A DNA stretch of 64,000 nucleotides from Tritrichomonas musculus. Lineage: Eukaryota > Parabasalia > Tritrichomonadida > Tritrichomonadidae. Location: contig JAPFFF010000019.1 of assembly GCA_039105265.1 (NCBI GenBank), forward strand, positions 2,884,501 to 2,948,500. Direction: 5' to 3'. The position numbers and the translations under genes were made by a program. The notes beneath the pieces are model-generated. The model was given only the letters and a program-made list of their open reading frames with translations, was not told the DNA's origin and ran no database searches. This document shows positions 18,184 through 27,452 of the stretch, piece by piece (within the stretch, counting starts at the first letter, position 1; every line of letters starts with the position of its first letter).

Positions 18184-18390
18184 TTAATAAATGAGTTCTT
18201 CAAGTTCAGCAATTAATTCAATAGGACCGTTGAATTTCTTTAGCTGTTCAATAAAGTGATTTATCTCTTTAATTACTCCGTCAACAACGTCATCATTATC
18301 GTAAAGGTATTTTAATGCTGGTCTCCATCCTTTTAGCTTTTTGTTGATTCTATTAATGAGGATGCTTAATGTTTCGGCTTGGTTTGACAT
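18184..18390 (-). CDS. Small helical protein
   Basis: A 68-residue predicted helical protein (MSNQAETLSILINRINKKL...) with a leucine-rich end. It is the last gene before the terminus. A2 has no full copy; B1 has none here. The start lies after TTATAATG-like sequence. It may be real, but there is no homologue in the window to support it. Confidence 0.5.
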   Translation of the reverse strand: MSNQAETLSILINRINKKLKGWRPALKYLYDNDDVVDGVIKEINHFIEQLKKFNGPIELIAELEELIY

Positions 18391-18509
18391 TATAAATTGC
18401 TGATAAAAAAATAAAAAATTTTTGAAAGTTCGATTTTTCGTTGATGTTATTTTTGGAGGTTCATCAATTTATTCAAAATTTGTCTATGCCATTTTGTGAA
18501 AGTTTCGAG

Positions 18510-18602
18510 GGCTAATTTTGAAAAAGTGGCGATTTTTTGAGTCATGGCGCCGATGATAGAGGTCTGTAAATCCTATGACAAGGGGGTCATTTTTTATCCC
18601 CT
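18510..18602 (-). repeat. A1 terminal repeat (inner end), 5'-AGGGG
   Basis: The reverse complement of these 93 bases aligns with 45194-45286 with few differences, and divergence follows immediately beyond. Reading inward it begins AGGGGATAAAAAATGACCCC. Polinton ends are known to begin AG. The other end of A1 is outside the window, so a true inverted-repeat pair cannot be confirmed here. Confidence 0.8.
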
Positions 18603-19613
18603 GCCCAGACGGTCCACTATCACTACTGTGGATTCAACCCATTCGTTAGCGAGTTCATGAAACGTCGTCAGGATATCATCTCTGGAGCTGCTAAGGGGAA
18701 TGGCGCTGAAAGCGACTTGAGTGTAGCGAATGGCTTGGAACAAGACTTGAGTGTAGCGAACGAGAAGTTCTACAAGATCAGCATGAATGGCTCATATGGG
18801 TACGATGGTATGAACACCGAGAAGTTCTCCAAAATCAAGATATGCTCACGCGATAAGACCTTCCAGAATATCATCTACGACAACTATGTCAGTGGCACCA
18901 AATTGAGTGATGACAACTATCTACTCCAGATGAACCCAAAGAGCTTCAAATGCACTACATGCCTTCAGGAATCATTCTGGACTCTAGATAATGCCAAATT
19001 CTGGTATCTCACATTCATATACGACTTCATGTACAAGTGCCTTGATGTGGAGCGATTCCATTTCATAGAGGGGGACACTGATAGTGCGTATTTTGCGGTT
19101 GCTGGTGATGATACCAAGGGGTCCGATCAAGAGTTCAAATACATCATCAAGAATAGGGCATTCTATGATGAGAACATATATAAGTTCATGCCGAATCCCA
19201 ATATAAATACAATCGCTGATGAGAAGAAAATACTGGGTCTCTGCATTGAGAAGTATGGTGAGAATATGATAGCGTTAGCCCCTAAGTGCTACACCATATT
19301 TAATAGTGGAGCTGTGACCAAGGCACTCAAACTCAAGGGAGTATCCCTCAAGAAAAACCATATTACAAGTGATGATTACAAGGACATCATCGACAATGGT
19401 GGTGTGAAGGTTGGCAAAAATATCAATCTGCAGATGGTCATGCGCAACAAAATCCAGAGCAAAATCAGTGAGATGACGATGTCCAAGATCACAGTAAACA
19501 AGAATGCTCTCACTGGGACACACACCAAAATGATTGTCCTCGCGAACCAATCCTGTGCCCCATTCATCCACGGACTCACATCAGGGGACTATATTATATG
19601 CAATTCGAATTGA
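18603..19613 (+). pseudogene. polB: Family B DNA polymerase, C-terminal fragment
   Basis: The frame is open from the A1 junction to 19613 and encodes about 336 residues matching A1 polymerase from about residue 1200 to the end: GFNPFVSEFMKRRQ, KISMNGSYGYDGM, EGDTDSAYF (catalytic DTD of motif C), LKLKGVSLKKN and the end. The exonuclease and motif A are missing. G2 holds residues 1 to about 600 of a similar gene, so some 600 residues are lost between the two if they were once one gene. Codon use is GC-richer than in A1. Two 30-base hairpin-containing repeats are inserted in frame at 18701-18760. Confidence 0.9.
18701..18760 (+). repeat. Two tandem 30-base units with triloop hairpins in polymerase
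   Basis: Each unit has a 4-bp stem with loop GAA (CGCT/AGCG in the first, CTTG/CAAG in the second) followed by the identical 16 bases ACTTGAGTGTAGCGAA. They add residues absent from the A1, A2 and B1 polymerases (GAESDLSVANGLEQDLSVAN), between KKRQDIxSG and NEKFYKIS. Confidence 0.8.
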
Positions 19614-19701
19614 ATATGGGGTGTGGTAGAATTCTACCAGACCCAGATTTCATGGAGATAACCACTAATTCCCTGGAACAGCAAAACTGCTGTCCCGATA
19701 A
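19614..19701. other. Short spacer between converging polymerase fragment and fibre gene
   Basis: Eighty-eight bases with GC-rich composition. KilA-N, which occupies this place in A1 and A2, is absent. No feature is seen. Confidence 0.5.
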
Positions 19702-22668
19702 TTAGGCCTTAAACACAGCTAATGTGGATCCGTTGATGATACCAGTTATGATGCCCACTGTCATACGATTTATTTTTGAGGTTATCGCGGTCTCACCAGT
19801 GAGTATCTTCAATTTGTTATCAGCGTTATCGATGAATACCTCATCCCCAATGGAATAGCATGAGGAGTCCTCAACCTTAACCATGTAATCCCCATGAGTG
19901 GCGAATGTGATACAACCATTGGCTTCATCGATTCTCACGCATATACCAACATACTCCTTCCAGGTACCAGTGGTCTTCACACTACATATGCAATCAGTGG
20001 TGTCAGCTTCAGTGCTAGGGATCCATTTCGAGTCCTCACGATGATACACCTTGCCGGTCATATATACTGGAGCTCCAATGACGAAATCGGTGATGGTGTT
20101 AACCGATGACTCGATTGGGGAGTAGTGGGTGATGGTAGTTGAACCATTGGATGTAATTGTACCTTTTACAACTAAATCTTTTTCAATAATTGTATTATAA
20201 ATTAAAGTAATATTTCTATCAACATTATTAAGATCATTATTTAAATGTTTACAAGTTATATAATTATAACCACCTATTGCTAATGTAACAAATTTATCAC
20301 TATTATCAGTTCTACTATATCGTAATACTCCATAATTATCACTATTTAATACACCAAACTTAATAACACATTTATTATCATATGATGAGAAAACAGATAA
20401 AACATTACTTGAAGTTGTACAATTAGCTGTCAACGCTCCATCAATAGTTGAATTACCTTCTTTGGGAACATATTTTTCATCAGATTCGGACTTCAATGCA
20501 TATTTCCCATCAACATATTTCACCGAAGTGATCATATTATCACTCACAGGTTGGTTGCTGATTAATGTGATAGACGCATCATATATATTGGTCAGTGTAT
20601 CATCCGTGGCTCTCAATGAGACGACACGTGTACCTACACGAATATCTATTGATTCTTCCCCGGTTGATTCACCCCCAGAGGGGTTGAGAGCTGGCGCATC
20701 ATCCCCGGTTGATTTGTATATGAGATTTGCACCCTTTCGACCAGAATACGTATATTCGGCTTCTTCATATGATGCATCTTCGGCATTTCGTTTGAACTTC
20801 ACGATAATATTTTTGGTTGTTAATACCCTTCTGATATATTCATCTGGGATTGCACAACCACTATCATTCTGCGCACATTGAATTGTGAATCGTTCTGGAC
20901 TTTCATCAACAACATTCGAGTCTTTGATAAATGGTGATTCGATTTGTGCTCTAATGAAATTATATGCTATTGGATTATTATTTCTATGTGCTGCAATATA
21001 TGATACATATACAATTTGTCCATCATCATGACGCCATATTATTCTATCAATGCGTTTGCCATTGCTATCATACCCGTCCATGCTATCAAAAGTGCTAGTA
21101 GAACCATTTGGTTTAAATACTACATCAATATGCATTATATCATCATCTTGATTATCACCCCAATTAACATCAAATACCAAATGAACTCCAGCATTGGGTA
21201 GCTTAGGGGTAATATATGCACCTTCAGATAATTTTGCTGGATATTCAATATTCAATTCAGTGCCATATAGTGCGGTACTCAGTGCAGATTCATTAACCAA
21301 ATCTGTGGGGATCTCAGGGATATCCGTTTTCAATGCATACTCACCTAAGTTCGCAAGCTTCGCGTACTTCCCATCAGCCACATCCTTGGTCTCATACTTA
21401 TCTAATTCATATGCGAGCTCATCTTCATCGACGAACTTCTCATCAGCCTGGGCACTAGTATAATATGGTGTCAAGTCAACTGGTTCAGGGATATCCGCTT
21501 TGAGAGCATAAGTGTTCGACACGTATCTCGCCGAATAAGCGTTTTTGTCGGTTGGTTCGACAGTTTTGGTAATTGAACATGACAGTATTTCCGGTGTATC
21601 ACCAGTTCCTGGATTGATTAACTCATGGGAGTTATACAGATACCAAAGACTAGAATCACTTCCTTCCATGCGCAGTATCTGAGAGGGTAGATTATCATCA
21701 TCGTCATTGTACGAATAGTCTGCGTGAACATAATGGGCCGTATAGTAACTGTCTGATGATACAATATCCAACCCATATTGCTCAATCAGTACATGATATG
21801 GGTCGTAATCCAAATCAAGAATTGTATTATTGGCGATTGTGAATTGAATAGTTGTTTGCCCCTCGATAATCTCTGGGATATAGCCTTTCACTTGATCAAT
21901 AATCGCTGGGAGGTCATCTTTTGGAACATATTGTTCGGAACAAGAATCCAAAGCCGCTTGAAGACCTTCATTAGCCGCCATACTTGTTAAACACATTGAT
22001 GCTTGAGCTGATAATGGCTTAACATCTTCAGCCATCAATTTCTGAAACATTTCGTCTGATACTTGGTCTCTTATGTTCAATTGCAACTCACTATTTTTGA
22101 GAACTGTGGGTATCTCAGGGAGGTCCTGAGTCTTCACGTACTCACCTAAGTTCGCAAGCTTCGCGTACTCGGTCATATCTGGTAAGTCCTGGGTCTTCGC
22201 GTACTCACCTAAGTTCGCAAGCTTCGCGTACGGTTCCAAAGCAGTACTCAATGAATCACTCGTAACGATGTTCTCAGGGACCTCAGGTATTTCAGTAGAT
22301 AGCGCACAGTTTTTGGCGATGTAATCACGTAATTCCCCAATGGCACCATCCACATCTTCACTAGATGCGTACTTCAGCATCTCCGTATTGAAATCCTCGG
22401 TTTTCACATAGTCGAATAGCTGGGTTTGCAAAGCGTATGACTCAAGGTCCTTAGCTAAGGCATATTTTTCGAGTTGCTCACCAACTGTACTCGTAATGAG
22501 TTCCTTGATCTGCTCCTGGTTGGGACCAGTTATATTCGAGCCATTGGACCCAGAAGGTACTTCGCACTTGGCATGGCACATGCATGCATACTTTTTGATG
22601 TATTCTATTAGTAACTCGTCAATAGTGGACGCTTTTATAGAAAATCCACTCTGTTCTATACTGAACAT
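19702..22668 (-). CDS. Fibre-like surface protein, mosaic
   Basis: A 988-residue homologue of the A1 fibre, beginning MFSIEQSGF and ending in the conserved ITHYSPIESS domain. The N-terminal third has repeats of the form YAKLANLGEYAKTQDLPE, longer than in A1. Composition changes sharply along the gene: most is GC-rich, but about 20165-20460 is very AT-rich and about 20880-21200 is nearly identical at DNA level to the AT-rich A1 and B1 modules (DVNWGDNQDDDI). This indicates recombination with AT-rich elements. The frame is intact, so it may still be functional even though the polymerase next to it is broken. Confidence 0.75.
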   Translation of the reverse strand: MFSIEQSGFSIKASTIDELLIEYIKKYACMCHAKCEVPSGSNGSNITGPNQEQIKELITSTVGEQLEKYALAKDLESYALQTQLFDYVKTEDFNTEMLKYASSEDVDGAIGELRDYIAKNCALSTEIPEVPENIVTSDSLSTALEPYAKLANLGEYAKTQDLPDMTEYAKLANLGEYVKTQDLPEIPTVLKNSELQLNIRDQVSDEMFQKLMAEDVKPLSAQASMCLTSMAANEGLQAALDSCSEQYVPKDDLPAIIDQVKGYIPEIIEGQTTIQFTIANNTILDLDYDPYHVLIEQYGLDIVSSDSYYTAHYVHADYSYNDDDDNLPSQILRMEGSDSSLWYLYNSHELINPGTGDTPEILSCSITKTVEPTDKNAYSARYVSNTYALKADIPEPVDLTPYYTSAQADEKFVDEDELAYELDKYETKDVADGKYAKLANLGEYALKTDIPEIPTDLVNESALSTALYGTELNIEYPAKLSEGAYITPKLPNAGVHLVFDVNWGDNQDDDIMHIDVVFKPNGSTSTFDSMDGYDSNGKRIDRIIWRHDDGQIVYVSYIAAHRNNNPIAYNFIRAQIESPFIKDSNVVDESPERFTIQCAQNDSGCAIPDEYIRRVLTTKNIIVKFKRNAEDASYEEAEYTYSGRKGANLIYKSTGDDAPALNPSGGESTGEESIDIRVGTRVVSLRATDDTLTNIYDASITLISNQPVSDNMITSVKYVDGKYALKSESDEKYVPKEGNSTIDGALTANCTTSSNVLSVFSSYDNKCVIKFGVLNSDNYGVLRYSRTDNSDKFVTLAIGGYNYITCKHLNNDLNNVDRNITLIYNTIIEKDLVVKGTITSNGSTTITHYSPIESSVNTITDFVIGAPVYMTGKVYHREDSKWIPSTEADTTDCICSVKTTGTWKEYVGICVRIDEANGCITFATHGDYMVKVEDSSCYSIGDEVFIDNADNKLKILTGETAITSKINRMTVGIITGIINGSTLAVFKA

Positions 22669-22686
22669 TTAATATAAAATAAAGGT

Positions 22687-25632
22687 ATGCTTAGCCGTAT
22701 TAGTAAGGAAGTCCAGGATCGCGTAACCCGTGAGCTTCTTATTTATTTAAATTTACGTGAAGTACCAAATGGGCTCATCTATAATATATTGTATGTCATC
22801 GATCATCCAAGATTCTTCAATGAAGAGGCCAAAGAAATACTCGATGATCTGAAAGCCATGTACGATTCATCTAGAAATGGTAAACCACCTTTAAATAGTG
22901 TTGTTAATGGTACTGCCGCCAAGTTAAGAGATCTGAACCAATATTTGATTGACCCACAGTATAAAATCCCGGATCTCTCAGCCGAGGGGTTTTATAAGTT
23001 TTTATCTACTGAATGCGATGCATCAGAGTTTGGCCTCCCTAGTACATTTCTTGGCACCCCTGCTATAACATTTGTCTTCCAAAGTATAATGCACGTCATC
23101 GAGATGCCAGACATGTACGGCGATGAGATAAAACAGGTAGTCAAGGAGATGTTTGAAGCTTGGGATAAATACTACTATTATAAATCAGATGATGCTCACG
23201 AAAAAATTGCGAAGGAAAAGATTATGCAGTATATCCCCATATACAAAGATATTGAACCATATATGGCACCTCAGCCGATTAGAACTCTTAATTATTATAA
23301 GATCCAGGATCGCGCAACCCGTGAGGTCATTAAGTTTTTATATAGTGAATGTGGTATATCAGATGAAGTCGTGAATAGTATAATACAAGTCATCACTTAT
23401 ACAGAAGCATACACACCAGAGATAGTAAATGCGATCGATGAGATGAAACGCGCTTGGGAGTCTACCGACTTTAATGATCCTAATCAGGTTGAACGTTTGA
23501 AGCAAAGTCTTATGAATTATGTCGCGACTTACTTCAAAGATATAGGTCCATATTTATGGGCCCAAGCGATTGTTACTAGAGCTCAACACCCCACATACCG
23601 TAAGATCCTTGAGTTTTTATCTAGTGAATGCCGTGATACACCAGATGAAGCTATCCAAAAGTTGAAATGGGGTATCGAAAATTCATATGCTTACAAAGCA
23701 GAAGGATTACGTATACTCAATGATCTGAAAAGTACTTGGGAGTCTATTACTGACTTTACTAATAATAATCAGGTTGACAAGTTGAAGAGTCGGCTTGACA
23801 CTCTTGCCTACGAGTTCTTCACAGATTCGGATTTTTATCTGGAACCCCAAGAGATTATAAATATCGTTGGTAAAGCCAAGGACCCCACATATCGTGAGCT
23901 TCTTATGGCTTTACATGACTACGATATATCAGATGAATACATCACTAATATGGTACATGTCATCAATAATCCAGATATGTATAATGATGAGATACTAAAT
24001 TTCCTCCGAAACTTGAGAAAAGTGTTCTATGATCACGAACCGATGCGTACAATAGTACCTCATATGACCAGTTTACTCGATGATCTGAAACTGGGTAGTT
24101 TTCCCAGTTTCTTCGCGAGTTATAGTCTGCATAAATATTTGAAACCCCAACCGGAACCTCAAGCAAAGCCATTAGGGGATATCCCAGGATCGGAACCCAA
24201 AGCGAAACCATTGGGGGATATCCCAGGATCGGAACCCCAAGCGGAACCCAAAGTACCACCCAAACAGGAACCATTGGGAGATATCCCAGGATCGGTACCA
24301 CAAGGAGATCCAAGCGAAGTCCCTATCGCGAAATCATTATGGAATTTTCCTGAACCCGAATCTGGCCCGAACCGCGAATTCATTAAGTTTTATACATTTA
24401 TACGTGTATATTTCAAAATACCAGATGAAGACATCACTAATATGAAACATGTCATCACTAATCCAGATGCGTATAATGAGGAGTTAGTAAATGAAGTGCG
24501 TAGCATGATAGATATTTGGAATGCATACGACAATAAGAAACGTGATCGGGAAAAAATTAAAGCAAGACTTAAACCTATTGTCGATACTTTCTTCAGAGAC
24601 CTACGTAAATATTTGGAACCCCAAGGAGATCCAAGCGAAGTCCCTATCGCGAAGTCCCAGTCGAAGTCCCAGTCGAAGCCTCAAGCGAAGTCCCAGTCGA
24701 AGTCCAAAGCAAAGCCCAAAGCGGAACCCAAAGTACCACCCAAAGCAAAGCCATTAGCGGATATCCCCGGACCGGAACCCAAAGCGGAACCCATCAAAGA
24801 GGGTGATAGTATTGACGTCCAACACCGTAAGCTTCTTGAGTATTTATCTAGTGAATGCGGAGTGTCAGATGATTGGATCACTAATATGACACATGTCATC
24901 AATAATCCAGAATTGTACGTCGATGCGATAGTAAATGCAATCGATAATATGAGGAAAGCTTATGCACGAACCCACATAAATGATACTAGGTCAGTTACAA
25001 GTTTGAAGAACCTCCTTAAGCAGAGCGCTTCAATGTATTTCAGAAATCCGAATAAATATTTGAAACCCCAACCGAAACCCGAAGTACCACCTCAAGCGAA
25101 GTCCCAAGCGAAGTCCAAAGCGGAACCCAAAGTACCACCCAAAGCAAAGCCATTGGCGGACATCCCAGGATCGGAACCCCAACCGAAGTCCAAAGCGGAA
25201 CCCGAAGTACCACCTCAAGCGAAGTCCCAAGCGAAGTCCCAGTCGAAGCCCAAACCGAAGTCCAAAGCGGAACCCAAAGTACCACCTCAAGCGAAGTCCC
25301 AAGCGAAGTCCCAGTCGAAGCCCAAACCGAAGTCCAAAGCGGAACCCAAAGTACCACCCAAACAGGAACCCCAAGCAAAGCCATTAGGGGATATCCCAGG
25401 ATCGGTACCCCAGTCGAAGTCCAAAGCGGAACCCATCGAAGTGGGGGATAGTATTGACGTCCAACACCGTAAGCTTCTTGAGTATTTATCTAGTGAATGC
25501 GGAGTGTCAGATGAAGTCATCAATAAATTAATACATGTCATCAATAATCCAAATTCGTACAATGATAAGATACTAAATGTGATCAAGGGGCTGAAACACA
25601 AATGGGAGATTATCACCAGTAAAGGTCAGTAG
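22687..25632 (+). CDS. Repeat-expanded relative of the large structural gene, 3' end lost
   Basis: A 981-residue protein made of about eight copies of a 90-residue helical domain (each with a pattern like ITNMxHVINNPDxYNDEI), the last cut short. From copy 5 on they are joined by P/K/Q/S-rich linkers of short repeats such as KAEPKVPP and GDIPGSEPQ. The same domain occurs once at the N-terminus of 35172-37781 and of the A1/A2 homologues, and the gene has the same place, divergent from fibre with an 18-base gap. The conserved 380-residue C-terminal region of those homologues is missing. The final Gln and stop codon are supplied by the first bases of the B1 terminus, so the gene was truncated by B1 insertion. 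Confidence 0.75.
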   Translation: MLSRISKEVQDRVTRELLIYLNLREVPNGLIYNILYVIDHPRFFNEEAKEILDDLKAMYDSSRNGKPPLNSVVNGTAAKLRDLNQYLIDPQYKIPDLSAEGFYKFLSTECDASEFGLPSTFLGTPAITFVFQSIMHVIEMPDMYGDEIKQVVKEMFEAWDKYYYYKSDDAHEKIAKEKIMQYIPIYKDIEPYMAPQPIRTLNYYKIQDRATREVIKFLYSECGISDEVVNSIIQVITYTEAYTPEIVNAIDEMKRAWESTDFNDPNQVERLKQSLMNYVATYFKDIGPYLWAQAIVTRAQHPTYRKILEFLSSECRDTPDEAIQKLKWGIENSYAYKAEGLRILNDLKSTWESITDFTNNNQVDKLKSRLDTLAYEFFTDSDFYLEPQEIINIVGKAKDPTYRELLMALHDYDISDEYITNMVHVINNPDMYNDEILNFLRNLRKVFYDHEPMRTIVPHMTSLLDDLKLGSFPSFFASYSLHKYLKPQPEPQAKPLGDIPGSEPKAKPLGDIPGSEPQAEPKVPPKQEPLGDIPGSVPQGDPSEVPIAKSLWNFPEPESGPNREFIKFYTFIRVYFKIPDEDITNMKHVITNPDAYNEELVNEVRSMIDIWNAYDNKKRDREKIKARLKPIVDTFFRDLRKYLEPQGDPSEVPIAKSQSKSQSKPQAKSQSKSKAKPKAEPKVPPKAKPLADIPGPEPKAEPIKEGDSIDVQHRKLLEYLSSECGVSDDWITNMTHVINNPELYVDAIVNAIDNMRKAYARTHINDTRSVTSLKNLLKQSASMYFRNPNKYLKPQPKPEVPPQAKSQAKSKAEPKVPPKAKPLADIPGSEPQPKSKAEPEVPPQAKSQAKSQSKPKPKSKAEPKVPPQAKSQAKSQSKPKPKSKAEPKVPPKQEPQAKPLGDIPGSVPQSKSKAEPIEVGDSIDVQHRKLLEYLSSECGVSDEVINKLIHVINNPNSYNDKILNVIKGLKHKWEIITSKGQ

Positions 25633-25900
25633 TGTAGTATGTGCGTATTGGGGGTCAGATAATAAATCACATCTGACGGCCTACTCCATGTTAGTCGCTC
25701 AAGGGTTTCATGCGATTTTCCTTATTTTCTAACCCATTTTCAGAACTCAAGGTTTTCTAGCTCACTGTCTACAACACTGTGAGCCCCAACTATGAAACTC
25801 AATGATTTCTAGCACTTTTTTGGAGTCGAATAATTTGAGCCTCCAATTGACAGCCAAACAGTAAATCAAATATTTTTTTAAATTTTTATTTCATTACAAA
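25628..25900 (+). repeat. B1 left terminal region
   Basis: No gene is seen. The first 45 bases resemble 42132-42175 (both AGTAGTG, then TGTGCG, then a G run and AGATA). Most of the region is of mixed composition, unlike the AT-rich genes of B1, and it changes to T-rich sequence with TTTCATTACAAA just before the first ATG. The matching right terminus is not in the window. Confidence 0.55.
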
Positions 25901-26359
25901 ATGGCTTGCAATAGCAAATCACTTAGAGTTTTCGAATATATCAACAATCTTATCTCACTATTGGAAAACCCTGATGATTTCAATAAATGTGATTTCACAC
26001 TGCTTTGCGAAAAATATCCTATTATCAACAAATCGAGTTTTATTGCGAAAGTGTTATACATTTCAATACAAACACCGGATAAAACAATTAGATTCTACCC
26101 AGATAAAATCAAAGAAATGGGGTTTGAGCATGTCGTTTTAACATCAAATACAAGGAGAAGAATTAACTGTAATTCATTAGAATTCTTTGTTAACGGTAAT
26201 ACAGAAAAGCAAGTATATAAAGAACATGAATATTATAACTATTCTATTGAACGAATCAACAAAACAAACCGCGATATGTTATTAAAGCTAAGAGAGAAAT
26301 ATGATATACCAGAACCAACAATATTTAAGGGTACTCATCAAAATATTGTATTAGACTAA
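25901..26359 (+). CDS. Conserved Polinton protein of unknown function (152 residues)
   Basis: Homologue of 17658-18113 and 45572-46030 (shared VFEYINNLISLLE, CDFTLLCEKYPI, TSNTRRRI, YYNYSI). It is convergent with ATPase and lies next to the terminus as in A1 and A2. The start follows an initiator-like TTTCATTACAAA. Function unknown. Confidence 0.75.
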   Translation: MACNSKSLRVFEYINNLISLLENPDDFNKCDFTLLCEKYPIINKSSFIAKVLYISIQTPDKTIRFYPDKIKEMGFEHVVLTSNTRRRINCNSLEFFVNGNTEKQVYKEHEYYNYSIERINKTNRDMLLKLREKYDIPEPTIFKGTHQNIVLD

Positions 26360-26387
26360 AAAAATATACTTTGAACACAATATTTTT

Positions 26388-27297
26388 TTACACACAACTA
26401 ATAAACTCTATACTACCTTCTCGTGTGTTCACCAAGATGAAATCATGATTTTTCATACTGCAATATCTCCTCCACAAATCTTCGAATTCAATTGGCATAA
26501 CAACTTGTTGGTATATATAACCCATTTTCTGTCGTGAGAATCCATTAAATATGAAGAAAGATGTGCAATTATTCTTGTAATCCGTCGGTATTGCTTTAAA
26601 GAATTGAACATTAACATAGACAATAGAATGTTTGTGCCGTAATTGAGTGATATAATTGGTAAAATAAGCTGATTTCAATAGCTTTGATTTAATGAAATCC
26701 TCACATAATATGATAGTATTTAGAGGAGATTTTATTAAATTCAACTGTGACTGCATAGCAGACCCAAGCTTTGCTTGTGAAATACATAAAAAGGAGAGCA
26801 TCTTATTTATCTTCTCTTCATCTAATCGAGTATTATTATTAACGTATTTATCATACAATTCTTTCCATAAATCAAGTTCTTTTAAGTAATTCTCAGCATT
26901 TGAATCAGATATGACTTTTATAGGAAGTTTAATCAATTCTCGCTGTGCTTCAAATGTTGAATCATTTATCACTCCGTTCTTACTAATATAAACGATTAAA
27001 TGAGCAGCACCAGGGATTCTTGATATTTGAATAATATCACGTAATACAATATGAGATTTACCCTTTCCTTGAGCTCCAACAATGATGTTTAATGAATTAT
27101 AATTTGCGTAGATACCATTAGCAATTGGTCTAATAGATTCACTCAATATCTTGGATTCATTTTTTTTATACGCTTTACTCATCTCAATGTCGATGTTAAA
27201 AAAGGGTTTTACCTGAGGTTCAGCAAATAGCTCTTCTGAATCACTAGAATCTGAAAAAAAACACTGTCGAATAATCAAACTTTGTAGGTTTAAGCAT
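26388..27297 (-). CDS. Packaging ATPase with N-terminal frameshift
   Basis: Homologue of 16741-17655: Walker A VGAQGKGKS, Walker B NTIILCED, QLRHKHSIVYVNVQFF. The likely start is ATG at 27297 (MLKPTKFDYSTV), matching MKPTQFNYKEV of the A copies and leaving 3 bases after the membrane peptide gene. That frame is interrupted after about 15 codons: an 8-base A run at 27254-27261 (T run on the coding strand) carries one base too many or too few. The uninterrupted reading frame starting at 27332 has an unrelated N-terminus and overlaps the upstream gene, so I prefer a homopolymer indel, real or from sequencing. A cassette of type 2 is inserted in frame at 26751-26777. Confidence 0.85.
26751..26777 (-). 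repeat. Double-hairpin cassette, type 2, inside ATPase
   Basis: On the coding strand: 5-bp stem CAAGC with loop AAA, three bases GGT, then 4-bp stem CTGC with loop TAT, followed by TCACAG. It encodes SQAKLGSAMQSQ, residues that are absent from the A1 ATPase. The same sequence with different loop occurs in the 331-residue gene at 35044-35070. Confidence 0.8.
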
Positions 27298-27300
27298 TTC

Positions 27301-27432
27301 TTAGCAATAAAGTTTCTGTCGCATCTCTTCACTTAATTCAGGTGGTTCATCAGGTTTCAATGCTGATATTATCACAAATAACTCCATAACATTAACAGCT
27401 AGAATCATACATAAAAGTATCTCACAAAACAT
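27301..27432 (-). CDS. 43-residue single-pass membrane protein
   Basis: Encodes MFCEILLCMILAVNVMELFV..., a hydrophobic helix, then PPELSEEMRQKLYC. Length and tail match the A1 and A2 peptides although the helix sequence differs, which supports selection on a membrane anchor plus a conserved tail. It ends 3 bases before the probable ATPase start. Confidence 0.7.
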   Translation of the reverse strand: MFCEILLCMILAVNVMELFVIISALKPDEPPELSEEMRQKLYC

Positions 27433-27452
27433 TTCTTATTAAGAAAAAGTAA

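Larger units (their letters stand above)
1..18602 (+). mobile_element. Maverick/Polinton element A1 (left part outside window)
   Basis: This AT-rich segment carries in order a capsid gene (cut by the window edge), an HNH gene, integrase, two small genes, a large structural gene, fibre, KilA-N, protein-primed polymerase, small helical proteins, a membrane peptide, packaging ATPase and two small genes. It ends in a 93-base terminus shared in inverted orientation with 45194-45286. The gene content is the Polinton core set. The right boundary is placed where the shared terminus stops and GC-richer polymerase coding sequence of another element begins. The terminus reads 5'-AGGGG from outside, agreeing with the AG...TC ends known for Polintons. 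Confidence 0.9.
18603..25627. mobile_element. G-type Polinton fragment G1
   Basis: A GC-richer segment between the A1 terminus and the B1 terminus. It holds a polymerase C-terminal fragment, a fibre gene and a repeat-rich gene in the same order as A2 (polymerase, fibre, large gene), without KilA-N. Both ends are cut by other elements, so no terminus of G1 itself is in the window. Confidence 0.75.

Noticed and set aside
25030-25384. Two leftward open frames of 114 residues in the repeat gene
   Set aside because: They are antisense to the low-complexity linker repeats of 22687-25632 and are repetitive only for that reason.
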